Origin: Woeseia sp034521225
Lineage (GTDB): Bacteria; Pseudomonadota; Gammaproteobacteria; Steroidobacterales; Woeseiaceae
NCBI GenBank assembly: GCA_034521225.1
Contig: JAXHMR010000014.1
Location: 30,484-94,483, forward strand
DNA length: 64,000 bases
Reading direction: 5' to 3'
Under the pieces are notes generated by a model, which did no database searches, was not told the DNA's origin, and saw nothing but the letters and a program-made list of their open reading frames with translations. Positions within the stretch are counted from its first letter, which is position 1. Every line of letters starts with the position of its first letter. Below, piece by piece: positions 1-8,857 of this stretch. The position numbers and the translations under genes were made by a program.

Positions 1-1
1 G

Positions 2-1472
2 CTCCCGCTGCTGGTAAACAGTGTTCTCGGCATGCTGCTCGCCGGGCCTGCCATTGCCGGACAGACTGTCGCTCGGCATGACTATGTCGTCAGGGTAGAT
101 CCCGGGCTTGCCACGCTGCACATCGATGCCAGCTTCGACGGTAGCGTCGACAGTGTCACGGCGCGTTCCCGAAATGCCGGCAATTACCTGAGCGCATTCC
201 GCAATTGTGCCGACTCCGAGATCATCCGGATGCGCAACCGGCGCATGATTCTGCCGGCCGGGGGTATCAGGTGCATGAGTTACTCGGTCGACTTGCGGGC
301 GGCAGCAGCGGCACAGCGCCACAATCACGCCCTCGCCGATGACAACCGGATCGTTTCACCCGCTTATTGGCTGTGGCGCCCGGAGGTCTCCGTACAAACG
401 GAAATCCACTTGCGCTTCGACCTGCCCGAGGGCATTGCCGTCTCTGTGCCGTGGGAGCCCGTCGCGGGCAAAGCGCACACGTATCGCATTACGCAGTCGC
501 CCGAAATCGGCTACGCACCCGTCGCATTCGGCCGTTTCAACGACTACAGCATCAACGTACCCGGCGCCACATTGCGCGTCAGCATGATGCGCCCAATCAC
601 TCCAATGAAATGACGATGCCGTACTGCAGTGGCTCGAGGCAGCGGCAACCGATGTCAGCCTGGCGTACGGGAAATTCCCGAATCCGTCGCCGCAAGTCAT
701 CGTTGTCCCGGTCGCCGATTCCGCGGACAGCGCCATGAGCGCCGTCCAGCGAGGTCGTGTCATTCGCGACGGCGGCGAGTCCATCGAGCTGTTTATCAAC
801 CCGCATCAGCCATTGCTCGACGACGTGACGGCAACACATCAATTCAGCCACCTGATGCTGCCGTACGTCGGCAGCCAGCAACGCTGGATAGTCGACGGGA
901 TTGCGCAGTATTACGAGACAGTACTGCTGGCACGCTCGGGCGCCTATGACGATCAACGCGCATGGCAATTGCTCTACGAAGGTTTTGAACGCGGCCGCCT
1001 GTCACGGCCCCAGCTGTCACCGAACGAGGCATCCGCCGGGCGCGCCAGCGACAGCGCAATGAAGATCAACTGGAGCGGCGCGGCACTCGCGCTGATGGCG
1101 GACGTCGCGCTCAGGGAGCACAGCGGCGGCAGCGAATCGCTGGACGACGTCCTCGAGCGACTGCAGTCCTGCTGCCTGCCATCGGATCGTGTCTGGTCCG
1201 GCCCCGAGTTGTTCGCCACACTCGACTCGCTGTCGAGCACGCCGGTATTCATGCCGCTGTACCGGCGTTACGCCGATACCAGCGGCTTTCCCGACACGCG
1301 ACCATTGTTCGGGCGTCTCGGCGTGACGATCGATGAAGGCCAGGTGCGCATTCGCCGCAACGCGGCTCTGACCGGCATTCGCAATGCCATCACGGCAACC
1401 GCCGGTTGGAGTGAGCGGCCGGCCGCAGTCGTGCCCGGTAGCGAGCATAGGCACTTACCCGAGAGCGGGTAG
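2..1472 (+). CDS. Secreted M61-like peptidase homologue, 5'-partial and frameshifted
   Basis: The reading frame is open at the left edge, so the true start lies outside the window. The first visible residues form a hydrophobic stretch ending near AGPAIAG, which looks like the end of a signal peptide. The frame stops at 613, but the frame used from about 609 continues without a break through 1472 and reads as the same protein, so one indel near 600-612 is likely. The second half has the layout of an M61-type gluzincin: HQFSH, then a WIVDGIAQYYE segment about 18 residues later, where the third zinc ligand normally sits. The catalytic Glu of HExxH is Gln here, so the protein may be inactive. It is probably periplasmic or outer-membrane associated. 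Family assignment rests on motif spacing only. Confidence 0.5.
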
Positions 1473-1561
1473 CAATCTCTGGGGAGCACAGGAACCACAG
1501 CCTCCGATGCGGCATAATCAGCTGCTATAGTCGCCTGCCTGGCAGTGGCCAAAGGTGTTCC

Positions 1562-2401
1562 ATGAGTGGCAGAAGCCTGGCGCTTGAGTTGAGCGAAGTC
1601 GGTGCCGATGGCCGGCAATCCCGCGCCGACCGCGTTGCTGTCGAGGAGCCGGTCGAGATCCAGTTGTCCTACCCGGCCGCCGCTGGCTCGGCCGCGAAGA
1701 GCATCTCCATCACGATGCGCACGCCGGGCGACGATGCCGACCTCGCGCGCGGTTTCCTGTACACGGAATCCATCATTCGGCGCGCCGCCGACATCGCTTC
1801 AGTGCTACCGGTCGGACCGGTTACCGAAAGCGGCTACCAGAATGTTATTCGTGTCGAACTGGCGCCCGGCGTGGACGTTGATGTGGACCGTTTGCAGCGT
1901 CACTTCTATACGACGTCGAGCTGCGGCGTCTGCGGCAAGACATCGCTGGACGCGCTGAAAGCCGTCGGGCAGTCGTCGCTCAAAGGCAACCGCACCCGCT
2001 TCAGCCGCAGCGTCCTGATCGGCATGCCGGACAAGTTGCGTGAGCAACAAGCGGTGTTCGAGTCGACCGGCGGCCTGCACGCCGCCGCGGCGTTTACGGC
2101 ACATGGTGAAATCGTGGTCGTGCGCGAGGACGTTGGACGGCACAATGCCGTCGACAAGGTCATAGGCGCATTGCTTGCCGACGACCGGCTGCCTGCCGCG
2201 GAGTACGGTCTCCTTGTGTCGGGGCGTGCCAGCTTCGAACTGATGCAGAAGACGTTGGTCGCCGGCATGCCGTTGCTGGCCGCCGTCAGTGCGCCGTCGA
2301 GTCTCGCCGTGCAATTGGCTGAAGAATTCGGCATGACGCTGATCGGTTTCCTGCGCGGCGAACAATTCAATATCTACGCAGGTGCGGATCGCGTCAGCTA
2401 G
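1562..2401 (+). CDS. fdhD: FdhD, formate dehydrogenase sulfurtransferase
   Basis: FdhD passes sulfur from IscS to the molybdenum cofactor and is needed to make active formate dehydrogenase in the cytoplasm. The 279-residue product has the family's diagnostic SSCGVCG segment, with cysteines at residues 121 and 124. A later stretch, EDVGRHNAVDKVIG, is also typical of FdhD. Length matches the family. It is the first gene of a four-gene plus-strand operon and is followed after 18 bases by the formate dehydrogenase subunits, which is what its role predicts. The frame is intact. Confidence 0.95.
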   Translation: MSGRSLALELSEVGADGRQSRADRVAVEEPVEIQLSYPAAAGSAAKSISITMRTPGDDADLARGFLYTESIIRRAADIASVLPVGPVTESGYQNVIRVELAPGVDVDVDRLQRHFYTTSSCGVCGKTSLDALKAVGQSSLKGNRTRFSRSVLIGMPDKLREQQAVFESTGGLHAAAAFTAHGEIVVVREDVGRHNAVDKVIGALLADDRLPAAEYGLLVSGRASFELMQKTLVAGMPLLAAVSAPSSLAVQLAEEFGMTLIGFLRGEQFNIYAGADRVS

Positions 2402-2419
2402 CGAGGGGCAGGACAGGAC

Positions 2420-2887
2420 ATGGTTACAAAATACGACCCCGCAATCGGGACCGAGATCATCCAGTCCTTTGGTGCACGGCCGGAGATGCTGGTGCAGATA
2501 CTGCACGGGTTCCTGAAGCGCTATCGGTACGTGCCGCGCGAAGCCGTGCCGCAAATTGCGGATGAGCTGAACCTGTCCCGGGCGGATGTTCACGGCGTCG
2601 TCAGTTATTACCACGACTTTCGTGCCGAATCGCCGGGCGATACGGTCATCAAAATCTGCCAGGCGGAATCCTGCCAGGCGATGGGCAGCCGCGCGCTGAC
2701 CGCGCATGCGAGCAAAACCCTGGGCGTCGCGCTCAATGAAACGACGCCGGACGGGCGCTTCACTCTCGAGCCGGTTTACTGCCTCGGCAATTGTGCCTGC
2801 TCGCCTGCCCTTATGGTTAATGACAAAGTACTCGGTCGTGTGGACAACAGTGCTTTCGATCAATTGATCGCGAATGGCGGCAGCTGA
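2420..2887 (+). CDS. fdsG: NAD-dependent formate dehydrogenase gamma subunit
   Basis: This is a NuoE-like thioredoxin-fold [2Fe-2S] protein of 155 residues. The four cluster cysteines are visible at residues 80, 85, 121 and 125, in the pattern C-x4-C ... C-x3-C. In soluble NAD-linked formate dehydrogenases this subunit passes electrons between the diaphorase subunit FdsB and the catalytic subunit. Its stop codon shares one base with the start of fdsB (TGATG), indicating translational coupling. Neighbouring fdsB, fdsA and fdhD separate it from a complex I nuoE. Confidence 0.93.
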   Translation: MVTKYDPAIGTEIIQSFGARPEMLVQILHGFLKRYRYVPREAVPQIADELNLSRADVHGVVSYYHDFRAESPGDTVIKICQAESCQAMGSRALTAHASKTLGVALNETTPDGRFTLEPVYCLGNCACSPALMVNDKVLGRVDNSAFDQLIANGGS

Positions 2888-4449
2888 TGACGACGCGAAT
2901 ATACATACCCCGCGAAACCGCCGCGCTGTCACTTGGCGCGGACAGCGTTGCAAATGCTATAGAGACGACTGCAGCGGCGCGTGGTGAGTCCATTGAGATC
3001 GTGCGTAACGGGTCGTGGGGCATCACATGGCTCGAGCCGCTCGTCGAAGTCGACACAGGCAGCCAGCGCATCGCCTACGGCCCGGTCAGCGCGGACGACG
3101 TTGCGGGGCTCTTCGATGCGGGCCTGATGACGGGCGGCGAACACACACTTTGCCTCGGTCCGACAGAGTCCATTCCGTGGCTCGCCCAACAAGAGCGATG
3201 GACTTTTCAGCGCTGCGGGCTCGCCGATCCGTTGTCCTTGAAAGACTATGAGCAGAATGGCGGATTTGCAGGCTTGAGAAACGCCTTTGCGTCCGGTCCG
3301 GAGGCAGTGATCGCAGCCGTCAAGGACTCCGGACTGCGCGGGCGCGGCGGCGCCGGTTTCCCGACCGGCATCAAGTGGCAGACGGTAGCCGGCACCAGCG
3401 CTGACCAGAAGTACATCGCCTGCAACGCTGACGAAGGCGACAGCGGCACCTTTTCCGACCGCCTGCTGATGGAAGGTGATCCGTTTACGCTGATCGAGGG
3501 CATGCTGATTGCGGGTTATGCCGTCGGCGCGACACGCGGTTACATCTACCTGCGCTCCGAGTACCCGCTGGTGCATGAGATATTCAACAAAGCCCTGAAC
3601 ATTGCGCGCGACGGCGGCTGGCTCGGCACCGACATCGACGGCAGCGGCTTTAACTTTGACATTGAATTGCACCTTGGGGCCGGCTCGTACGTTTGCGGCG
3701 AGGAAACCGCCATGCTCGACAGCCTCGAAGGCAAAGCCGGCATCGTGCGTTTCAAGCCGCCGCTGCCGGCATTCGAAGGCCTGTTCGGCAAACCGACGGT
3801 CGTCAACAATGTCGTCACACTCGGCTCCGTGCCGAACATCCTGGCACTTGGTGCCGAGCGTTACGCCGCACTCGGCGTCGGCCGTTCGAAAGGCACGCTG
3901 GCATTTCAACTGGCAGGCAACATCCGCCGCGGCGGGCTTGTCGAACTGCCGTTCGGCACCAGCCTGCGCGAGCTGATCATGGACTGGGGCGGCGGCACGA
4001 TGAGCGGCCGGCCAGTGCGGGCCGTGCAGATAGGCGGCCCGCTCGGTGCGTACCTGCCGGAATCGAAACTCGACCTGCCGCTCGACTACGAGGCCTTTGC
4101 CGCCGCCGAGGCGATGATCGGCCACGGCGGCATCGTCGTCTTCGACGACACCGTCGACATGGCGGAACAGGCGCGTTTCGCGATGGAATTTTGCGCAATT
4201 GAGTCCTGTGGCAAATGCACGCCGTGCCGGATCGGCTCGGTGCGCGGCGTCGAGGTCATAGACCGTATCGTCGCCAACGAGCGCCGTGACGCCAATCTGG
4301 CGCTGCTCAGCGAACTTTGCGACACCATGGTCGATGGCTCGCTGTGCGCCATGGGCGGAATGACCCCATATCCTGTGCGGAGTGCGTTAAAATACTTCCC
4401 CGAGGATTTCACACGCGCTGAAACAGCTGGCGCGGGAGTACCGGCATGA
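2887..4449 (+). CDS. fdsB: NAD-dependent formate dehydrogenase beta (diaphorase) subunit
   Basis: FdsB is a NuoF-like flavoprotein of 520 residues that hands formate-derived electrons to NAD+. The first 110 residues form a thioredoxin-like extension typical of FdsB. A glycine-rich FMN/NADH-binding loop (GRGGAGFPTG) starts near residue 152, and the C-terminal [4Fe-4S] ligands appear as ESCGKCTPC around residues 439-447, with a further Cys near 487 in the SLCAMGG segment. The last bases overlap the fdsA start (ATGA at 4446). The frame is intact. Confidence 0.95.
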   Translation: MTTRIYIPRETAALSLGADSVANAIETTAAARGESIEIVRNGSWGITWLEPLVEVDTGSQRIAYGPVSADDVAGLFDAGLMTGGEHTLCLGPTESIPWLAQQERWTFQRCGLADPLSLKDYEQNGGFAGLRNAFASGPEAVIAAVKDSGLRGRGGAGFPTGIKWQTVAGTSADQKYIACNADEGDSGTFSDRLLMEGDPFTLIEGMLIAGYAVGATRGYIYLRSEYPLVHEIFNKALNIARDGGWLGTDIDGSGFNFDIELHLGAGSYVCGEETAMLDSLEGKAGIVRFKPPLPAFEGLFGKPTVVNNVVTLGSVPNILALGAERYAALGVGRSKGTLAFQLAGNIRRGGLVELPFGTSLRELIMDWGGGTMSGRPVRAVQIGGPLGAYLPESKLDLPLDYEAFAAAEAMIGHGGIVVFDDTVDMAEQARFAMEFCAIESCGKCTPCRIGSVRGVEVIDRIVANERRDANLALLSELCDTMVDGSLCAMGGMTPYPVRSALKYFPEDFTRAETAGAGVPA

Positions 4450-7298
4450 CCCTCCTCAAAGAACCCGATCTCGGCACGCCGCCGAGCAAGTCCACCGAAT
4501 ACGTCACCGTCGATATCGACGGCGTCCGCACGAAAGTTGCGGCCGGCACGACAGTGTTGCGCGCCGCGCGCGGTGCGGGCATCGACATCCCGAAACTGTG
4601 CGCCACGGACAACCTGGAGCCGTTCGGCTCGTGCCGGCTGTGCGTCGTCGAGATCGAGGGCCGCAGGGGCTACCCGGCTTCGTGCACGACACCGGTAGAG
4701 GAAGGCATGCAGGTGCGGACGCAGACTGGTGCGGTTGCGAAGCTGCGGCGCAACGTCATGGAGCTCTACATCTCCGACCACCCGCTTGATTGCCTGACCT
4801 GCTCCGCGAACGGCGACTGTGAATTGCAGGACATGGCCGGCGCCGTCGGCCTGCGCGATGTGCGCTATGGGATGGAAGGCGAGAATCACCTCGATGCGCC
4901 GGTCGACGATAGCAACCCCTACTTTTCGTTTGACCCGAGCAAGTGCATCGTCTGCTCACGTTGCGTGCGCGCCTGTGACGAGGTTCAGGGCACATTCGCA
5001 TTGACGATCGAGGGACGCGGCTTCGAGGCCAAGGTTGCCGCCAGTGCCAATGAAAACTTCCTCGATTCGGAGTGCGTGTCCTGCGGCGCCTGCGTGCAAG
5101 CCTGCCCGACCGCGACGCTGATGGAAAAAACGATCATCGACCACGGCCAGCCGGAACACAGCGTGCTGACGACGTGCGCCTATTGCGGCGTCGGCTGCTC
5201 GTTCAAGGCGGATATGAAGGGCGACCAGGTTGTACGCATGACCCCGTACAAGGACGGCCAGGCGAATCACGGGCACAGCTGCGTCAAGGGCCGCTTCGCG
5301 TGGGGCTACGCCTCGCACCGCGAGCGCGTCATGGACCCGATGGTCCGCGACAGTATTGATGAGCCATGGCGCAAGGTCAGCTGGGATGAGGCGATCGGCT
5401 TCGCGGCAGAGCGCTTCAAGGCGATACAGGCGAAATACGGCCGCAAGTCGGTCGGCGGCATCACATCATCGCGTTGCACCAATGAAGAAGTGTTCGTCGT
5501 GCAGAAACTCGTGCGCGCAGCATTCGGCAACAACAATGTCGACACCTGCGCGCGTGTCTGTCATTCGCCGACCGGCTACGGGCTGAAGCAGACGCTCGGC
5601 ACGTCCGCCGGCACCCAGCCGTTCGACAGCGTCATGGATGCCGACGTCATCGTCGTCATCGGCGCCAACCCGACCGAAGGCCATCCGGTGTTTGCGTCGC
5701 AGATGAAGCGGCGCCTGCGCGAGGGCGCGAAGCTGATTGTTTGCGACCCGCGCAAGATCGGCCTGGTGCGATCACCGCACGTCGAGGCCGACTACCACCT
5801 GCCGCTGCAACCCGGCACAAACGTGCCGCTGATCAATGCGTTTGCGCACGTCGTCGTCAGCGAAGGCCTGACCGACGACGAGTACATTGCCGAACGTTGC
5901 GACCTTGACTCCTTTGAAGCGTGGAAAGCCTGCGTCCTGAAACCGGAAAATTCACCGGAGGCGGTTGCCGAAGTTACCGGCGTGCCCGCCGACGACATTC
6001 GCGAAGCGGCGCGTCTCTATGCCAGCGCCGGGCGCGGAGCTATCTACTACGGTCTCGGTGTTACGGAACACAGCCAGGGCTCGACGATGGTCATGGGCAT
6101 GGCCAATCTCGCCATGGCAACCGGCAACATCGGCTACTCGGGCTGCGGCGTCAATCCGCTGCGCGGCCAGAACAACGTGCAGGGCTCCTGCGACATGGGC
6201 TCGTTCCCGCACGAACTGCCCGGCTACCGGCCGGTGGGCGACGACGCCGTTCGCGGCACATTCGAGGCCATGTGGGGAGTTGAGCTCGACGCGGAACCGG
6301 GCTTTCGCATCCCGAACATGTTCGATGCCGCGATCGCGGGCACCTACAAGGGCATGTACATACAGGGCGAGGACCTCGCGCAATCCGACCCGAATACCAA
6401 GCATGTCGAAGCGGCGCTCACGAGCCTTGAGTGCGTCGTCGTGCAGGATTTGTTCCTGAACGAGACCGCAAAGTTTGCACACGTTTTCCTGCCGGGCACA
6501 TCGTTCCTTGAAAAGGACGGCACGTTCATCAATGCCGAGCGCCGCATCAACCGCGTACGCCCGGTCATGAAACCACGCCAGGGCAAGGCCGAGTGGCTGA
6601 TCACGCAGGAACTGGCGCAGGCGCTGGGCTACCCGATGAATTACTCCAGCGAAGCGGAAATCATGGATGAAATCGCCGCGCTGACACCGACGTTCGGTGG
6701 CGTCTCGTTCAGGTTCCTCGACGAAGTCGGCAGCGTGCAATGGCCGTGCAACAACGATGCGCCGATGGGCACGCCCATCATGCACATCGACCAGTTCGTT
6801 CGCGGCAAAGGGCTGTTCGTCGAAACCGATTTCATCCCGACCGAGGAACGCAGTAACCGCAAGTTCCCGTTATTGCTGACGACCGGCCGCATCCTGTCGC
6901 AGTACAACGTCGGCGCGCAGACACGCCGCACCGACAACGTCATCTGGTACCGCGAGGACCTGCTCGAAATCCACCCGCACGATGCCGAAACCCGCGGCAT
7001 CAACGAAGGCGACCTCGTCAGCCTGGCCAGCCGCAAGGGTGACATTACGCTGCGAGCAACGGTCACCGACCGCGTCAAGCCCGGCGTCGTCTATACAACC
7101 TTCCACAACCCCGAGACCGGCGCCAATGTCGTAACGACCGAGTACAGCGACTGGGCCACGAACTGCCCCGAGTACAAGGTAACGGCCGTGCAAGTCGCAC
7201 CCGCCGTGCACCGCTCGGCGTGGCAACAGGAGTTCGAGGAGCAGGCAGAAGAAGCGCGGCCGGGTCCTCGAGGAAGAAGCGACCGAAGCGGGGAGTAA
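4446..7298 (+). CDS. fdsA: NAD-dependent molybdenum formate dehydrogenase alpha subunit
   Basis: This catalytic subunit oxidises formate to CO2 at a bis-pterin guanine dinucleotide molybdenum centre. The 950 residues show, in order, a [2Fe-2S] ferredoxin domain, a His-Cys cluster (HPLDCLTCSANGDC), two ferredoxin [4Fe-4S] motifs (CIVCSRCVRAC, CVSCGACVQAC), a proximal cluster (CAYCGVGC), then the large molybdopterin domain. The metal ligand is Cys372 followed by His373 (ARVCHSP), so this is a cysteine, not a selenocysteine, enzyme. No fdsD-like gene follows; the next gene is on the opposite strand. Formate is the likely substrate because fdhD leads the operon and because Hut pathway II next door produces formate. 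Confidence 0.95.
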   Translation: MTLLKEPDLGTPPSKSTEYVTVDIDGVRTKVAAGTTVLRAARGAGIDIPKLCATDNLEPFGSCRLCVVEIEGRRGYPASCTTPVEEGMQVRTQTGAVAKLRRNVMELYISDHPLDCLTCSANGDCELQDMAGAVGLRDVRYGMEGENHLDAPVDDSNPYFSFDPSKCIVCSRCVRACDEVQGTFALTIEGRGFEAKVAASANENFLDSECVSCGACVQACPTATLMEKTIIDHGQPEHSVLTTCAYCGVGCSFKADMKGDQVVRMTPYKDGQANHGHSCVKGRFAWGYASHRERVMDPMVRDSIDEPWRKVSWDEAIGFAAERFKAIQAKYGRKSVGGITSSRCTNEEVFVVQKLVRAAFGNNNVDTCARVCHSPTGYGLKQTLGTSAGTQPFDSVMDADVIVVIGANPTEGHPVFASQMKRRLREGAKLIVCDPRKIGLVRSPHVEADYHLPLQPGTNVPLINAFAHVVVSEGLTDDEYIAERCDLDSFEAWKACVLKPENSPEAVAEVTGVPADDIREAARLYASAGRGAIYYGLGVTEHSQGSTMVMGMANLAMATGNIGYSGCGVNPLRGQNNVQGSCDMGSFPHELPGYRPVGDDAVRGTFEAMWGVELDAEPGFRIPNMFDAAIAGTYKGMYIQGEDLAQSDPNTKHVEAALTSLECVVVQDLFLNETAKFAHVFLPGTSFLEKDGTFINAERRINRVRPVMKPRQGKAEWLITQELAQALGYPMNYSSEAEIMDEIAALTPTFGGVSFRFLDEVGSVQWPCNNDAPMGTPIMHIDQFVRGKGLFVETDFIPTEERSNRKFPLLLTTGRILSQYNVGAQTRRTDNVIWYREDLLEIHPHDAETRGINEGDLVSLASRKGDITLRATVTDRVKPGVVYTTFHNPETGANVVTTEYSDWATNCPEYKVTAVQVAPAVHRSAWQQEFEEQAEEARPGPRGRSDRSGE

Positions 7299-7331
7299 TT
7301 GCGCGCGATGACAGGCGAACGCGCTGGGGCG

Positions 7332-7868
7332 TCACTCCTCGCCGGGAGCCTGTTCTTTCGCCACAACCGGAGCGGCCGCCGGCGCATCGCCATCGTCGAA
7401 CAGCCAGCGGTTCAGCGGTTCCTTGATCAGGCGCGGGAACAGGAAGTACAGGACGACCAGCGCGGCTATACCGAAGTACTCGAAGCGTTCGATCAGCCAG
7501 ACCGGCCACAGGAATGCCATGACGGTGTTCTGGATCGATTGCACCGTGACGCGTATTAGTATTTCAAACAGTTGCCCGGTCAGGAAAGTGCCGATGCCCT
7601 CTGCCGCGGCAAACTCGGCAATGACCGTGCGGATTTCAAGCCATATAAACGTGATGACGAATCCGCAGGCATAGAGACCGCCGCCGCGCGCGTTCCAGAC
7701 GGTATGGAACGACCGCTTGAGGACGCGCAGCAACTGGCCCGGAAACGCGCGCGGTTCGTCCTTCAGCGTACGGCCGAGGCTTACGGTTTCGCGGCCGCGG
7801 TTCTTCATGCGGGCGATGAAGGATGGCTTTTTCACTTTAGGACGTGCGGCCACGGGGGCTCCCGTCAT
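7332..7868 (-). CDS. Hypothetical inner-membrane protein
   Basis: This 178-residue product has no family I recognise. Residues 1-55 are basic and cytoplasmic-looking. Three hydrophobic segments follow, around residues 65-88, 100-125 and 130-148, and the tail is Ala/Pro-rich. It lies between the convergent fds operon and the SYLF gene. The annotated ATG lies inside a short fragment of the window's REP-like repeat (7863-7879), so translation may really begin at a GTG about six codons further in. The hydrophobic pattern and lack of stops support a real gene. Confidence 0.55.
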   Translation of the reverse strand: MTGAPVAARPKVKKPSFIARMKNRGRETVSLGRTLKDEPRAFPGQLLRVLKRSFHTVWNARGGGLYACGFVITFIWLEIRTVIAEFAAAEGIGTFLTGQLFEILIRVTVQSIQNTVMAFLWPVWLIERFEYFGIAALVVLYFLFPRLIKEPLNRWLFDDGDAPAAAPVVAKEQAPGEE

Positions 7869-7880
7869 CGCGAGGCGCGG

Positions 7881-8426
7881 TCATTCCTTGTCGAGTTTGG
7901 TGAATTTTGAACCCTCCAGCGTCAGGTTGTACATCAGGCCCTTCGAGCCAAAGATAAAACCAACCACCGGGTCCTTGACGTTCTGAGAATCGATCGTCTT
8001 GCCGGCACCAATGTCAATCAGTGCTACGGAGCCGTCGACACCCGCCTTCCACCCGTTGCTGTTGCGAAACTTGTTGAGTGATTCCTCGGTCATGAACGCG
8101 ATGACGATTGACTTCGCCTGCGCGCCCAGCTGCAAGCCGATGGAACCGGCCGCCGTGCGATAGTAATCAACGGTTCGGCCGCCGACGCGCAGCGCACCTT
8201 CGCCGGTTTCACCGCCGATGCCGATACCCACCTTGATGACACGCGGGAACACCAGGTAACCGGCGGCCTTGTCGAGGAAAGCATCCGCGCCATTGACCTC
8301 TTCCCGGAATGCCACGAGCGCATCGTTGACGTCGGCATCGATTTCCGCAGCGGTCGCGCCGAGCGCCTGTACGGGCATTGCGAACAGCACGAACAGTGCC
8401 AGACATGCTGTTATTGCTTTGTTCAT
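7881..8426 (-). CDS. SYLF-domain (Ysc84-like) secreted lipid-binding protein
   Basis: The product is 181 residues with a clear Sec signal peptide ending near AMPVQALGA, followed by a SYLF domain. Characteristic features are a DAFLDKAAGYLVFP segment, a glycine-rich VGIGIGGETGEGAL strand, and a GSIGLQLGAQ repeat. In eukaryotes this fold binds phosphoinositides; bacterial versions are periplasmic and poorly understood. I chose the ATG at 8426 because AGGAG lies eight bases upstream and the signal peptide starts there. The ATG lies just past the repaired end of sorB, so the genes are probably co-transcribed. Confidence 0.8.
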   Translation of the reverse strand: MNKAITACLALFVLFAMPVQALGATAAEIDADVNDALVAFREEVNGADAFLDKAAGYLVFPRVIKVGIGIGGETGEGALRVGGRTVDYYRTAAGSIGLQLGAQAKSIVIAFMTEESLNKFRNSNGWKAGVDGSVALIDIGAGKTIDSQNVKDPVVGFIFGSKGLMYNLTLEGSKFTKLDKE

Positions 8427-8496
8427 TGGTGAACTCCTGTCTTCAGATACTGGCCGGACAGTCTGCACGATTGCAACTGAAACCCGGCTGAACAAG

Positions 8497-8857
8497 TCAG
8501 CCGCCGCCGGCGCTGACTGGCGGCGGCAACAGGCTCGGCGGAATCGGCGCCCGCCGCCGGTTTGGCTGCGGCGGATGGTTCTCCGCCCAGATCGTCGAGG
8601 ATACTCTCCTCGGTCGCCGCATCGAACTGCCACAGGTTCTGTGTCGCCTGCATCCAGCGAATGATATCAAGCCACGTCTGCCGATCGGCGCGCTGGGCGG
8701 TCACCAGCGCATGTGAATGACAGCCTCCGCAATGAATACGCACCTGCTCCCACCCCGGCGCACGAACCAGGCCGGTGTTTTCGTCGATCTCCGCGGCCGC
8801 GACTGCACCGGTCCCGGCCAGCAGCCACACGGCGATTGCGAGGCATCTGCGCATCAC
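8497..8857 (-). CDS. sorB: SorB-like c-type cytochrome, frameshifted
   Basis: This is a small periplasmic monohaem cytochrome, the expected electron acceptor of sulfite dehydrogenase SorA. It has a signal peptide ending AVAAAE and one haem motif, CGGCH, near residue 43. As sequenced the frame runs to 8423 with an arginine-rich, unnatural tail. Removing one C from the CCC run at 8586-8588 gives a family-like ending, LAENHPPQPNRRRAPIPP, and a stop at 8497. I read this as a one-base error. The start overlaps the sorA stop (ATGA), showing coupling. Confidence 0.75.
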
